A DNA stretch of 45,986 nucleotides from an uncultured Neomegalonema sp. Lineage in GTDB: Bacteria > Pseudomonadota > Alphaproteobacteria > Rhodobacterales > Rhodobacteraceae. Shown piece by piece: positions 19,770 through 28,945 of this stretch. The first letter of the stretch is position 1; every line of letters starts with the position of its first letter. The stretch is taken from NCBI GenBank assembly GCA_938008165.1, contig CALLLP010000047.1, positions 1-45,986 on the forward strand. Direction: 5' to 3'. The position numbers were made by a program, and so were the translations under genes. The notes below the pieces were generated by a model. It searched no databases, had not been told where the DNA came from, and saw only the letters and a program-made list of their open reading frames with translations.

Positions 19770-21251
19770 TCAGATTCCGGCGATGCAGAGGTATTTCATC
19801 TCCAGATAATCCTCGGTCCCATAATGCGATCCCTCACGTCCAAGGCCCGATTGCTTGACGCCGCCAAAGGGGGCCACCTCGGTCGAGATGATGCCGGTAT
19901 TGATGCCGACGATCCCGTATTCCAATTCCTCGGCCACATGCCAGACACGGGCCATGTCCTTGGCGTAGAAATAGGCGGCAAGACCGAAGATCGTGTCATT
20001 TGCCTGCGCGACCACATCCTCGACATCGTCGAATTTGAACAGCGGCGCGACGGGACCGAAGGTTTCTTCCTGCGCGACCTGCATATCCTTGGTCACGCCG
20101 GTGATGACGGTCGGCTGAAAGAAGGTGCCGCCGAGGTCATGGCGGGCACCGCCGACAACGATCTTCGCGCCCTTGGAGGTGGCGTCCTCGATATGCTCCT
20201 CGACCTTCTCGACGCTCGCCATCTCGATCATCGGGCCAAGGACAACCCCGTCGCTAAAGCCGTCACCGATCTTCATTTCGGAGACGCGCTTGGCCAGCTT
20301 TTCCGCGAATTCGTCATAAACGCCCGATTGGACATAGATGCGGTTGGCGCATACGCAAGTCTGGCCCGCATTGCGGTATTTACAGATCATCGCCCCTTCG
20401 ACCGCCGCGTCGATATCGGCGTCGTCAAAGACGATGAAGGGCGCATTACCCCCCAACTCAAGGCTGAGTTTCTTGATGCTGTCCGAAGACTGCTTCATCA
20501 GGATGCGGCCCACTTCGGTCGAACCGGTGAAAGTGAGCTTGCGCACCGTCTCATTGCTCGTCAACTCGCCGCCGATGGCGGAGGAGGATTTGCCGGTCAC
20601 CACATTGAAGATGCCCTTGGGCAGACCCGCGCGCTCGCCCAACTCAGCCAGTGCCAGCGCCGACAGGGGCGTCATAGTCGCGGGTTTGAGGACCATCGAG
20701 CACCCGACGGCCAGCGCTGGACCGGCCTTGCGGGTAATCATCGCGCAGGGAAAATTCCAGGGCGTGATCGCGCCGACGACGCCGATGGGCTGTTTGAGCA
20801 CCACGATGCGCTTGTCTTCCTGATGGCCGGGAATCACATCGCCATAGATGCGCTTTGCTTCCTCGGCGAACCACTCGATGAAAGAGGCACCATAGGCAAT
20901 CTCGCCCTTTGCTTCGGCCAGGGGCTTGCCCATTTCGGCGGTCAGGATGGCGGCCAGATCGTCCTGATTGGCCATGATCAGCTCATACCATTTTTTCAGG
21001 ATATTGGCCCGGTCCTTCGCCGTCTTTTTCGCCCAGCTTTTCTGGGCGATTTCAGCGGCATCAATGGCACGGCGGGTTTCGTCAGCGCCCATATCGGGCA
21101 CGGTCGCGATCTCCTCGCCGGTGGAGGGGTTGAGAACGGGAACCGACTTGCCGGAATCCGCGCCGACCCATGCGCCATCAATATAGGCGGCGGTCTTCAC
21201 GAGGCTTGGGTCTTTGAGAACCGAAGGGAGCGAAGGAGCGGTGTCGAGCAT
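19770..21251 (-). CDS. gabD: NAD(P)-dependent succinate-semialdehyde dehydrogenase-type aldehyde dehydrogenase
   Basis: A 493-residue aldehyde dehydrogenase of the GabD type, oxidising succinate semialdehyde to succinate with NAD(P). The cofactor region TPWNFPCAMITRKAGPAL, the SSADH-like TFTGSTEVGR, the catalytic glutamate in LELGGNAP and the catalytic cysteine region NAGQTCVCANR are all present. Two start codons are possible. The ATG at 21251 has AAAGG 7 bases upstream and is preferred to the ATG at 21266, which has none. No gabT neighbour is seen, so related aldehydes such as glutarate semialdehyde remain possible substrates. Confidence 0.9.
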   Translation of the reverse strand: MLDTAPSLPSVLKDPSLVKTAAYIDGAWVGADSGKSVPVLNPSTGEEIATVPDMGADETRRAIDAAEIAQKSWAKKTAKDRANILKKWYELIMANQDDLAAILTAEMGKPLAEAKGEIAYGASFIEWFAEEAKRIYGDVIPGHQEDKRIVVLKQPIGVVGAITPWNFPCAMITRKAGPALAVGCSMVLKPATMTPLSALALAELGERAGLPKGIFNVVTGKSSSAIGGELTSNETVRKLTFTGSTEVGRILMKQSSDSIKKLSLELGGNAPFIVFDDADIDAAVEGAMICKYRNAGQTCVCANRIYVQSGVYDEFAEKLAKRVSEMKIGDGFSDGVVLGPMIEMASVEKVEEHIEDATSKGAKIVVGGARHDLGGTFFQPTVITGVTKDMQVAQEETFGPVAPLFKFDDVEDVVAQANDTIFGLAAYFYAKDMARVWHVAEELEYGIVGINTGIISTEVAPFGGVKQSGLGREGSHYGTEDYLEMKYLCIAGI

Positions 21252-21376
21252 GAACTGGCCTTTCATAGAGCGAATAAAGGGCGGGAATCGCCTCCCGCAT
21301 TGCCGCGCAATCTATCGCGTTTCGGGCATTTGTCATACATCGTCGCAGTTGTTTCGCGCATTTACGGGAGAAGGGC

Positions 21377-21901
21377 ATGGGTGACGAGGCCGCGACTGCT
21401 TGGGCCGATCTGTCGCGCTGCGGGCGCTATCGCTATGCGCTTGGGCGGCGATGGGCACCGGGGCCGGAGGCGCTGTTCGTTCTGCTCAACCCCAGCACAG
21501 CCGATGCCTCGCTCGACGATCCGACTCTGCGGCGCTGTCTCGGCTTTGCCCGGCGCGAAGGATGCGGAGCCTCGCGCACCGTCAATCTGTTTGCATGGCG
21601 CGCGACCTCGCCGCGCGATCTGGTGGCGGCGGGCGATTGCGGAGAAAATATCACCGGGCGGCGCAATGCAGGCGCGCTGCGCGAGGCGCTGATCGCCTGT
21701 GACGGCCCGGTCATCGTGGGCTGGGGCGCCCATGCCATCGCAGCGACACGCGCAAAGGCGCTTACCCGCCTCGCCCGACAACAGGGCCGGGCGCTGCATT
21801 GCCTTGGGGTCACAAAAACGGGTCAACCGCGTCACCCTCTCTACATCCGGGCAGAGGCGGATTTGCGGCCATGGCCCGTGGATCACCCGGCGAGCCTGTG
21901 A
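21377..21901 (+). CDS. DUF1643 domain protein
   Basis: A 174-residue protein. It carries the family's characteristic features: an N-terminal RCGRYRYALGRRW, the core LFVLLNPSTADASLDDPTLRRC, then TVNLFAWRATSPRDL and a C-terminal GVTKTGQPRHPLY. The family is found in bacteria and phages and has no established biochemical function that I know. No signal peptide or membrane segment is visible, so it is likely cytoplasmic. GGGAG lies ahead of the ATG. It is divergent from gabD and convergent with a small lipoprotein gene. Confidence 0.88.
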   Translation: MGDEAATAWADLSRCGRYRYALGRRWAPGPEALFVLLNPSTADASLDDPTLRRCLGFARREGCGASRTVNLFAWRATSPRDLVAAGDCGENITGRRNAGALREALIACDGPVIVGWGAHAIAATRAKALTRLARQQGRALHCLGVTKTGQPRHPLYIRAEADLRPWPVDHPASL

Positions 21902-21923
21902 CATCATCGGTGCTGTGCCGCGC

Positions 21924-21950
21924 GTGATGCGCAACAGGGGCAGGCATCAC
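21924..21950 (+). terminator. Possible hairpin after the DUF1643 gene
   Basis: A perfect 7-bp inverted repeat (GTGATGC / GCATCAC) with a 13-base loop, just past the DUF1643 stop and overlapping the last bases of the convergent lipoprotein gene. The long loop and absence of a T-run make a terminator role uncertain. Confidence 0.3.
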
Positions 21951-22228
21951 ACGCAGGAATAGCCTTTCACGAGAAACTCGCCCGACTCGTCCTGCATGAA
22001 ATCGACCCGATCGGGCGAGGTGCCGATGGCGCAGGCCGCTTCGGCGGCTTTGTGGCAGGCGACCTGTTCGGCGCTGCCGCTGGGCACGGGCCGGGCGCAG
22101 GAATGATCGTTGACCCCCACCGCCGCCGTAACCCCTTGCAGCAGGGTCGACCCGCCCGCCTCGCCCTTGCCGCCACAACCGCATAGCGCAAGGCAGAACA
22201 GGGCCGTACAGGGAAGGATATGACGCAT
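21947..22228 (-). CDS. Small predicted lipoprotein
   Basis: A 93-residue exported protein. The signal peptide MRHILPCTALFCLALCGC ends with a lipobox-like L-C-G-C, followed by a Gly-rich stretch, so lipid attachment is likely. The mature part has four more cysteines (SCARP, ACHKAAEAACAIG, YSCV), suggesting two disulphides in the periplasm. AGGAGG lies 6 bases before the ATG at 22228, which decides the start against a longer open frame. No function can be assigned. It lies 20 bases after the methyltransferase gene on the same strand and could be cotranscribed. Confidence 0.75.
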   Translation of the reverse strand: MRHILPCTALFCLALCGCGGKGEAGGSTLLQGVTAAVGVNDHSCARPVPSGSAEQVACHKAAEAACAIGTSPDRVDFMQDESGEFLVKGYSCV

Positions 22229-22247
22229 GGAAAGCCTCCTGTCCGGG

Positions 22248-22934
22248 TCAGGAAGCCCCCTTGCGCATCGCCACCGCAATCATCGGCTGGTCGAGCAGGA
22301 AGCCCCCGTCTGTTTCACGGGCATGGTACGAAAAAAGCCTTACCACTTCGTCACGCACCGCCTCGATCCGGTCGCGGCGCGCGGGGTCGATGGCGAGGGC
22401 ATATCCCAGCATATCGTCGGCGCTGACCTCATGCAGATCGGTGTCGTATTCGGTATGCAGGGTCGTCTCGATCCCCGTTTCCTCACGGAAAGCGGCAAGA
22501 TGGGCCAGCGCCCCGGCGCGCACTTCGGTCTCGTCATCCAGCGGGGCGAAAACCTCCTGATAACCGCCCCGCGCCAACGGCTCGATGATCAGAAGCGTCG
22601 CCCCCGGCTCGATCACGCGGACCGCCTCGGCAAGGGATGCACGGATCAGGTCTTGGGGGATATGATGCAGGCTGTTGAGAAAGATCGCCCCACTGAAACG
22701 GCCATCCTCGAAGGGCAGAGCCTCGCCGCCGCAATGGGTCACATGGGCCTCCGGGGCCGCCTCCCGTGCCTTGACCAGCAATTCGGCGCTGGGGTCCACG
22801 CCGCTGACCCGCGCCCCCCGCCGGATCAGCGCCCGGAGCAACCGCCCCCGTCCACAGCCGATATCGAGCATAGACCGTCCCGCCAACGGGTCGAAAACCT
22901 CGGTGATGACATCCATGTTGTTAGAATAGGTCAC
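22248..22934 (-). CDS. Class I SAM-dependent methyltransferase
   Basis: A 228-residue methyltransferase of the UbiE/Methyltransf_11 type. Motif I is MLDIGCGRGRLLRAL at about residue 19, the acidic residue is in VSGVDPSAELL, and the post-motif reads FSGAIFLNSLHHIP. The start is a GTG at 22934 with GGAGG 5 bases upstream, and its GTGA overlaps the stop of the EamA transporter gene. The substrate is unknown. Coupling to the transporter gene suggests expression together with it. Confidence 0.85.
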   Translation of the reverse strand: MTYSNNMDVITEVFDPLAGRSMLDIGCGRGRLLRALIRRGARVSGVDPSAELLVKAREAAPEAHVTHCGGEALPFEDGRFSGAIFLNSLHHIPQDLIRASLAEAVRVIEPGATLLIIEPLARGGYQEVFAPLDDETEVRAGALAHLAAFREETGIETTLHTEYDTDLHEVSADDMLGYALAIDPARRDRIEAVRDEVVRLFSYHARETDGGFLLDQPMIAVAMRKGAS

Positions 22935-23815
22935 GCATTCCTCCCGAACGCCGATGAGGCAGAAACCAGAATGGCCAGCACGATGACCGCCCCGCCGATC
23001 AGGGCCGTACTCGCCGGAACCTCCCCCATCGCCAGCCAGACCCATAAGGGACCAAGGGCCGTTTCCAGCAACATCAGCAGACTCACCTCCGCCGCCCCGA
23101 TATAGCGCGGGCCAACCGTTACCAGAGTGAAGGCCACGGGCGTCAGGCACAACCCCAAAACACAGGCCCAGAACAGCGACATCCCTTCCATCGCCAGCGG
23201 TTCGGCGAAGGTGAACCCAAAAACGCCCATGAAGAACGATCCGACAAAAACCGCAGCGACGTTATCCACCTGCGGCCAGCGGCGCAGCATCGTGAACTGG
23301 GCGGCGAGATTCACGGTGGTCAGCACCGCCAAGGCCATCCCCAGCGTCGAGCCGCCCGAAATCCCCCCCGCCGCCGCGATCAAGACGCCAACACCCCCCA
23401 GCGCGATGGCGAGCGACGTGCGCCGGTCCGGCACCTCGCGCAGCACAAACCAAGCGAGCACGGCGGCGCATAGCGGCGTGGCCGCAAGGATGACCAGCAC
23501 ATCCGCCACCGAAGACAGATCGATGGCCAGCACGAAGGCCCCGCTATTCGTCGCATAGAGAATCGACAATACGATCAGACGCCACCCCCCCGCGCGCAAT
23601 CGCTCGATCAGCGCCCCCCGGTCACGCCAGTACAGATAAACGCTCAGCGTCAGCATCGACAGCGCCCCGCGCCACCCGATCACCGCCACCGGATCGTCAT
23701 CGATCAACCGCTGCATCAGTGCATCGGGCGAAATCCACAGAACTCCGAGAATCGTGATGAGATAGCCGAAACGCCTTTCCTGAGGCGTGGAGGCAGTGAT
23801 GGTTCCGGGGGTCAT
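22931..23815 (-). CDS. EamA-family (DMT superfamily) transporter
   Basis: A 294-residue inner-membrane protein with about ten hydrophobic segments arranged as two EamA repeats (about 20-145 and 155-285). EamA proteins usually export amino acids or other metabolites. I choose the ATG at 23815 because its ATGA overlaps the stop of the SLC13 gene; the frame is open to 23842 but would extend into that gene. It is followed by the methyltransferase gene with a GTGA overlap. The substrate cannot be predicted. Confidence 0.9.
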   Translation of the reverse strand: MTPGTITASTPQERRFGYLITILGVLWISPDALMQRLIDDDPVAVIGWRGALSMLTLSVYLYWRDRGALIERLRAGGWRLIVLSILYATNSGAFVLAIDLSSVADVLVILAATPLCAAVLAWFVLREVPDRRTSLAIALGGVGVLIAAAGGISGGSTLGMALAVLTTVNLAAQFTMLRRWPQVDNVAAVFVGSFFMGVFGFTFAEPLAMEGMSLFWACVLGLCLTPVAFTLVTVGPRYIGAAEVSLLMLLETALGPLWVWLAMGEVPASTALIGGAVIVLAILVSASSAFGRNA

Positions 23816-25593
23816 ACAGAAGCTTCCAAAGGCCATAGCCACGCAATCGTTGCGATGGCAACCGTGCCGGTGACGATCTTGAGCGGGATACCCAGACGCA
23901 GGTAATCGCCGAAGGTATAGCCACCCGGCGCATAAACCAGCATATTCGTCTGGTATCCGATGGGGGTCGCATAGCTGGCATTCGCCCCCGCCATCACCGC
24001 GATGACCAGCGCACGGGGATCAATGCCCAGCGATGCGGCCAGCCCGATGGCCAGCGGTGTCACGACCACCGCCACCGCGTTATTGCTGACCAGTTCGGTC
24101 ATCACGGTCGTCAGGACGAATACGGCGATCAGGGCGGCCAGCGGCCCGCTGCCCTCCAGCAGTGGCACCATCGCCCGCACCACCAGATCGATTGCCCCCG
24201 TCAACTCCAACGCCCGCCCCACAGCCAGCATCGCGACGATCAAGGCGAGGATCTGGACATCGACGGCGGCAAAAGCCTCCTCACTGCTCAGGATATTGGT
24301 CAACAGCACCAGCGCCACCCCCAAAGCCGCCGCCCCGGCAATCGGCATCAGCCCGATTCCGGCCAGCACCACGACGCCCAGCATGATGGCGATGGCGATG
24401 GGGGCCTGAGACCGCCGGATCGGCTGCGTCCCGCCCTCGCGCGAGATATTGACGAGTTGGGCATCGTCGACGAAGCGGTGAATATCCTCCGCCGATCCCT
24501 CCAAAAGCACGGTATCGCCGATCTGAAGCCGCACCGCGTCGAGTTGATGCTGTGCATCCGCCGCCTGTCCGCGCCGGTGCAGGGCCAGCGGATAGATGCC
24601 GTAGCGCCGCCGCAGGCGCAGCCGTCCCAGGGGCCGTCCGATCACCCGCGAACCGGGGGGGACCAGCGCCTCCATCGTCACCGCATCGGTTGCCGACAGG
24701 GCATCCGCCGTGCCCGCGACCGACAGGCCCGTCTCGCGCAGATCGACGACTTCCTGCGCGGTGATTCTCAGGACAACCCGGTCGCCCGCCTGCAAGGCCA
24801 CGCTTTTCACATCACGCCGCAGCGAACCATCACCGCGCAGGACATCGATGATCTTCGTGCCCTTGCCCTGAAAAATTTCTGCCTCCGCCGGGTTTTCGCC
24901 GATCAAGGGCGAATCGAGGGGGATGACAACTTCGGTGAAAAAGCGTGGCTGCTTGCGATCGGCCTTGGCGAATTCGGCCATCGTGCGCCGGTCCGGCAGC
25001 AAAAACCGCCCCGCAAGCGCCATGAAGATCATCCCCGCCGCCGCCGTCGTCAGGCCCACGGGCGTAATCTCGAAGATCGAAAACCGCTCCATCCCATTCG
25101 CCCGCGCCACCCCGTCGACCAGCAGGTTCGTCGACGTGCCGATCAGGGTAATCCCGCCCCCCATGATCGACGCATAGGATAGCGGGATCAGCAGGCGCGA
25201 GGCGGGCCAGCGCGTCGCTACCGCGAATTGCATCACCACCGGAATCATCACCATCACGACCGGCGTATTGTTCAGGAACGCCGAAGCAAAGACGATCAAG
25301 ACCGCCGTAACCGCCAGCGTCGTCACGGGCCGGGTCTCCGCCGAGGCCGTTATGATCTCGCCCAATCGCTCCAGCGCCCCGGTCCGCACCAAAGCGCCCG
25401 ACAGGATGAACAGCGCACCAATGGCGATCGGGGCACCATTGGCGAAGACCGCCACGAATTCCTCGGTCGGCAACAGACCCAGCGCGATCAACAGACCAAC
25501 GGCGGTAATCCCCACCGTCTCAGGCGGAAACTTCTCCCATACGAAGCCCCCGAACATCAGCCCAAGGATCAAAAGGGCAACGATAGGCTGCAT
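23812..25593 (-). CDS. SLC13-family permease with two TrkA-C domains
   Basis: About 593 residues. Blocks of membrane helices at the N and C termini (about 1-180 and 385-590) flank a soluble middle with two TrkA-C/RCK_C-like domains (about 210-290 and 300-375). This is the SLC13/DASS permease architecture, which includes sulphate and dicarboxylate transporters. The conserved helix-hairpin region ASAFLNNTPVVMVMIP and its second-half counterpart ELVSNNAVAVVVTPLA are both present. The start is uncertain: the ATG at 25593 gives a normal N terminus, but in-frame GTGs just upstream have better G-rich leaders. It is the first gene of a three-gene overlapping operon. The substrate anion is undetermined. 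Confidence 0.88.
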   Translation of the reverse strand: MQPIVALLILGLMFGGFVWEKFPPETVGITAVGLLIALGLLPTEEFVAVFANGAPIAIGALFILSGALVRTGALERLGEIITASAETRPVTTLAVTAVLIVFASAFLNNTPVVMVMIPVVMQFAVATRWPASRLLIPLSYASIMGGGITLIGTSTNLLVDGVARANGMERFSIFEITPVGLTTAAAGMIFMALAGRFLLPDRRTMAEFAKADRKQPRFFTEVVIPLDSPLIGENPAEAEIFQGKGTKIIDVLRGDGSLRRDVKSVALQAGDRVVLRITAQEVVDLRETGLSVAGTADALSATDAVTMEALVPPGSRVIGRPLGRLRLRRRYGIYPLALHRRGQAADAQHQLDAVRLQIGDTVLLEGSAEDIHRFVDDAQLVNISREGGTQPIRRSQAPIAIAIMLGVVVLAGIGLMPIAGAAALGVALVLLTNILSSEEAFAAVDVQILALIVAMLAVGRALELTGAIDLVVRAMVPLLEGSGPLAALIAVFVLTTVMTELVSNNAVAVVVTPLAIGLAASLGIDPRALVIAVMAGANASYATPIGYQTNMLVYAPGGYTFGDYLRLGIPLKIVTGTVAIATIAWLWPLEASV

Positions 25594-25751
25594 GGCCTCA
25601 GGCACGATCACGATCCCTTTTCCCTGTCTTCGTTCTCCCGCTATTGCAGCGCCGCCGGAAAAGCGCAAGCGGCGTGCTCTCCGCGCAGAAATGGGTTTGA
25701 CGCCGCGCATAGACCGGCGCAACCCTGTGCCCAAACGTGAGGAGACCGCCC

Positions 25752-26747
25752 ATGACCCGCCCCCATCGCATCGACGGCCTGCAATACGCCAATTGGTCGG
25801 AGACCGTCTTTCGCCAGATGCGCGAGGGCGGTGTCGATGCGGTGCATGTGACCATCGCCTATCACGAAACCTTTCGCGAGACGGTCCTGAACATGGAGCA
25901 ATGGAACCGCTGGTTCGAGCGCTATCCCGATCTGATCGTTCAGGGCCGCACCGGGGAGGATGTGCGCCGGGCGCGGCAGGCGGGGCGCACCGCCATCATC
26001 TTCGGTTTCCAGAACCCCTCGCCCATCGAAGACGATATCGGCCTTGTCGAGATCCTGCATACGCTGGGCGCACGGTTCATGCAGTTGACCTATAACAACC
26101 AGTCCCTGCTCGCGACCGGCTGTTACGAGGATGAAGATCCCGGCCTGACCCGCATGGGCCGCGCGGTGATCGCCGAGATGAACCGCGTCGGTCTGGTCAT
26201 CGATATGAGTCATTCCGCCGAACGCTCGACGCTGGATGCCATCGAGACGAGCACCCGGCCCATCGCCATCACCCATGCCAACCCCCATGCATGGCACCCG
26301 GCGCTGCGCAACAAATCCGATACCGTCATCCGCGCGCTGGCCGACGGGGGCGGGATGTTGGGATTTTCGCTCTATCCCCATCACCTCAAGCATGGCACCG
26401 ATTGCACGCTCGCCTCCTTCTGCGAGGCCATGGCCCGCACGGCGGAGATGGTGGGCGCCGATCATCTGGGGATCGGCTCCGATCTGTGTCAGGATCAACC
26501 CGACAGCGTTGTCGAATGGATGCGCACGGGCCGCTGGACCAAGACCATCGATTACGGCGAGGGCAGCGCGGACGCCCCCGGCTTTCCGCCCATGCCCGAC
26601 TGGTTCAATGACAACCGCGATTTCGGCACGATCGAAAGCGGTTTGCGGAATGTCGGTTTCTCGGAACCGGAAATCGCCGGGATCATGGGCGAGAACTGGC
26701 TGCGATTCTTCGATGAAGGCTTCGGGCCGAAGAAGGATACCCCATGA
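25752..26747 (+). CDS. Membrane dipeptidase-type peptidase M19
   Basis: A 331-residue zinc-dependent dipeptidase of the renal dipeptidase (M19) family. Recognisable elements are RFMQLTYNNQSLLATGCYE, VIDMSHSAERSTLDAIE, ITHANPHAW and the C-terminal IMGENWLRFF. Family members cleave dipeptides, including some with D-residues; several bacterial relatives act in other small-molecule pathways. AGGAG lies 7 bases before the ATG at 25752, so I reject the in-frame GTG at 25737. No signal peptide is seen, so it is likely cytoplasmic. Its stop overlaps the following PLP-enzyme start by ATGA. Confidence 0.92.
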   Translation: MTRPHRIDGLQYANWSETVFRQMREGGVDAVHVTIAYHETFRETVLNMEQWNRWFERYPDLIVQGRTGEDVRRARQAGRTAIIFGFQNPSPIEDDIGLVEILHTLGARFMQLTYNNQSLLATGCYEDEDPGLTRMGRAVIAEMNRVGLVIDMSHSAERSTLDAIETSTRPIAITHANPHAWHPALRNKSDTVIRALADGGGMLGFSLYPHHLKHGTDCTLASFCEAMARTAEMVGADHLGIGSDLCQDQPDSVVEWMRTGRWTKTIDYGEGSADAPGFPPMPDWFNDNRDFGTIESGLRNVGFSEPEIAGIMGENWLRFFDEGFGPKKDTP

Positions 26748-27898
26748 GCAACCGCAAACCCGCCCTCGCCACCCGTCTTGCGCAGGCGCTGCGCTATCTC
26801 GATGCCGATACCGGCGCGGTGATCCCCCCGATCCAGCCGGTCGCGACCTATGCCCGCGACGAGGCATATCAGCCGCGCAAACCCTATTGGTATCGCCGCG
26901 ACGGCAACGAGACGACCGCCCATGCCGAGGCGATCATCGCTCAATTGGAGGATGCCGCCGAAGCGCTGTTATTCTCGTCGGGCATGTCCGCCGCATCGGC
27001 GGTGATCGATGCGATGGCGGCGGGGGCGCATGTGGTCGTTCCCGAAGTGATGTATCACGGTGTTCTCGACCGCTTTCAGAATGCCGCCGCCAAAAAGCGC
27101 CTCGAAGTCACTTATTATCCGGCGGGCGATCTGGCGGCGATGGCGGGCGCGATGCGGCCCGGCCAGACACGGCTGGTCTGGGCCGAAACGCCGAACAATC
27201 CTTATTGGGAAGTCACCGATATTGCCGCCGCTGCGGCCATTGCCCATGGGGCCGGGGCACTGTTACTGACCGATTGCACCGGAACAGCCCCCTGCGCGAC
27301 GCGGGCACTGGAATTCGGGGCGGATATCTCGTTTCATTCGGCCACGAAATACCTCAACGGCCATTCCGACATCACGGCGGGCGTCCTGTCGATGCGCGAG
27401 ACCGGGGACTTCTGGGACGACCTGATCCTGACGCGAAAATTACAGGGGACCGTTCTGCAATCCTTCGATGCCTGGCTGTTGATCCGGGGGATGCGGACGC
27501 TGTTCCTGCGCTATGAGCGGGCGACCGAGAACGCGCTGACCTTCGCGCGCCATTTCGAGGGGCATCAGGCGCTGGAAGCGGTGCTCTATCCCGGCCTGCC
27601 CTCCCATCCGGGGCATGAGATCGCAATGCGCCAGACGCGGGGCGGCTTTGGCGGGATGCTGTCGGTCATCACCACCGGCACCGAGCGCACGGCCATCGAT
27701 GTGGTCCGGGCCTGCGAGGTGTTTTATCCGGCGACCTCCCTTGGCGGTGTGGAAAGTCTCGTGGAACACCGCAAGACCGTCTCCGGCGAGGGCTTTCCGG
27801 TTCACCCGCGCCTGCTGCGCCTGTCGATCGGGATCGAGGACGTCGCCGACCTCATCGCCGATTTCGAGCAGGCATTGGAGCGGGCGCTGGCCCCGTAA
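26744..27898 (+). CDS. Cystathionine gamma-synthase-family PLP enzyme
   Basis: A 384-residue fold-type I PLP enzyme of the Cys/Met metabolism family. Lys202 in SATKYLNGHSD should form the Schiff base, and Asp177 should pair with the pyridine nitrogen. The usual DNT(F/M)xxP motif at this place is changed to DCTGTAP, with Cys178 instead of Asn. The phosphate-binding FSSGMSA (around residue 80) and the C-terminal SLGGVESLVEHR are conserved. It could be a gamma-synthase, a gamma-lyase or a specialised relative. The start overlaps the dipeptidase stop by ATGA, so the pair may release and then use a sulphur amino acid; this is inference. Confidence 0.87.
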   Translation: MSNRKPALATRLAQALRYLDADTGAVIPPIQPVATYARDEAYQPRKPYWYRRDGNETTAHAEAIIAQLEDAAEALLFSSGMSAASAVIDAMAAGAHVVVPEVMYHGVLDRFQNAAAKKRLEVTYYPAGDLAAMAGAMRPGQTRLVWAETPNNPYWEVTDIAAAAAIAHGAGALLLTDCTGTAPCATRALEFGADISFHSATKYLNGHSDITAGVLSMRETGDFWDDLILTRKLQGTVLQSFDAWLLIRGMRTLFLRYERATENALTFARHFEGHQALEAVLYPGLPSHPGHEIAMRQTRGGFGGMLSVITTGTERTAIDVVRACEVFYPATSLGGVESLVEHRKTVSGEGFPVHPRLLRLSIGIEDVADLIADFEQALERALAP

Positions 27899-27900
27899 CA

Positions 27901-28908
27901 TCAGATCCGCTTGCCCGACGGATCGAACGACATGAGGGCAGACGCGGCAAAGGTCGCGCCAAAAGCCGCCCCCGGCTCAAGCGGGTCACCATCGGTGCGC
28001 AGGATCAACAGCGAATCGTCCTTCAGGCGCAGATGGACGAGCGTATCCGCGCCCAAAGCCTCGCAGAATGCCACAGTGCCTTCCAGCGTGCCGTTCTCCG
28101 GCGTTGTCAGCACCAGATCCTCAGGGCGTATCCCCATCGTTCCGACGCGCCCACCGTCATCGCCGCCCAACAGGGCCGGATCGATAAAGTTCATCGGCGG
28201 CGATCCGATAAACCCCGCCACAAAGGTACTGGCCGGATTACGATACAGGTCGAGCGGGGCGCCGATCTGCTCGGCAATGCCACCGTTCATCACCACCACC
28301 CGATCCGCCATCGTCATGGCCTCCACCTGATCATGGGTGACATAAAGCGATGTGGTGCCCAGCTCCCGTTGCAGGGTCTTGATCTCCATCCGCATCTGCA
28401 CGCGCAGCTTTGCGTCGAGATTGGACAGCGGTTCATCGAACAGGAATGCCGCCGGTTCGCGCACGATGGCGCGGCCCATGGCGACCCGCTGGCGCTGTCC
28501 CCCCGACAATTGACGCGGCTTGCGGTCGAGATACGGGTCAATCTGGAGCAAGGCGGAAGCCTTGGCGACCCGGCGCGCGATTTCGTCCTTCGGAAGCTTG
28601 GCGATCTTCAGGCCATAGGCCAGATTCGCGCGCACGCTCATATGGGGGTAGAGGGCGTAGTTCTGGAATACCATCGCGATATCGCGCTCGCGCGGCTCCA
28701 GATCGTTGACGACCCGGCCATCGATGGAAATCCGCCCCGATGTCACCGTCTCCAGCCCCGCCACCATGCGCAGCAGCGTGGACTTGCCACAGCCCGACGG
28801 CCCGACGATCACGATCAACTCGCCATCGGCCACATCGAGATCGACGCCGTGGATCACCTCGGTCTTGCCATAGGATTTGCGGACGGTTTCGAGCGTGATG
28901 GTCGCCAT
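27901..28908 (-). CDS. ugpC: sn-Glycerol-3-phosphate ABC transporter, ATP-binding protein
   Basis: A 335-residue ATPase of the MalK/UgpC type. Walker A is GPSGCGKST (about 37-45), the signature is LSGGQRQR, Walker B is [15 protein letters not shown], and the switch His lies in [18 protein letters not shown]-terminal TOBE regulatory domain spans about 235-330 and is slightly shorter than in E. coli UgpC. It energises uptake through UgpA and UgpE. It is the last gene of ugpBAEC, 37 bases after ugpE. Its stop is only 2 bases from that of the convergent PLP-enzyme gene, leaving no room for a terminator. Confidence 0.93.
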   Translation of the reverse strand: MATITLETVRKSYGKTEVIHGVDLDVADGELIVIVGPSGCGKSTLLRMVAGLETVTSGRISIDGRVVNDLEPRERDIAMVFQNYALYPHMSVRANLAYGLKIAKLPKDEIARRVAKASALLQIDPYLDRKPRQLSGGQRQRVAMGRAIVREPAAFLFDEPLSNLDAKLRVQMRMEIKTLQRELGTTSLYVTHDQVEAMTMADRVVVMNGGIAEQIGAPLDLYRNPASTFVAGFIGSPPMNFIDPALLGGDDGGRVGTMGIRPEDLVLTTPENGTLEGTVAFCEALGADTLVHLRLKDDSLLILRTDGDPLEPGAAFGATFAASALMSFDPSGKRI

Positions 28909-28945
28909 TACCCGATTCTCTTTATTTCAGGATGATCGGGCATTG

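Noticed and set aside
19824..21692. A 622-codon open frame on the plus strand, opposite the aldehyde dehydrogenase
   Set aside because: It is the antisense shadow of a clear aldehyde dehydrogenase and shows no protein family features.
22227..23105. A plus-strand protein opposite the methyltransferase and EamA genes
   Set aside because: The minus strand carries clear SAM-binding and membrane-transport sequences with good ribosome sites. The plus frame has none.
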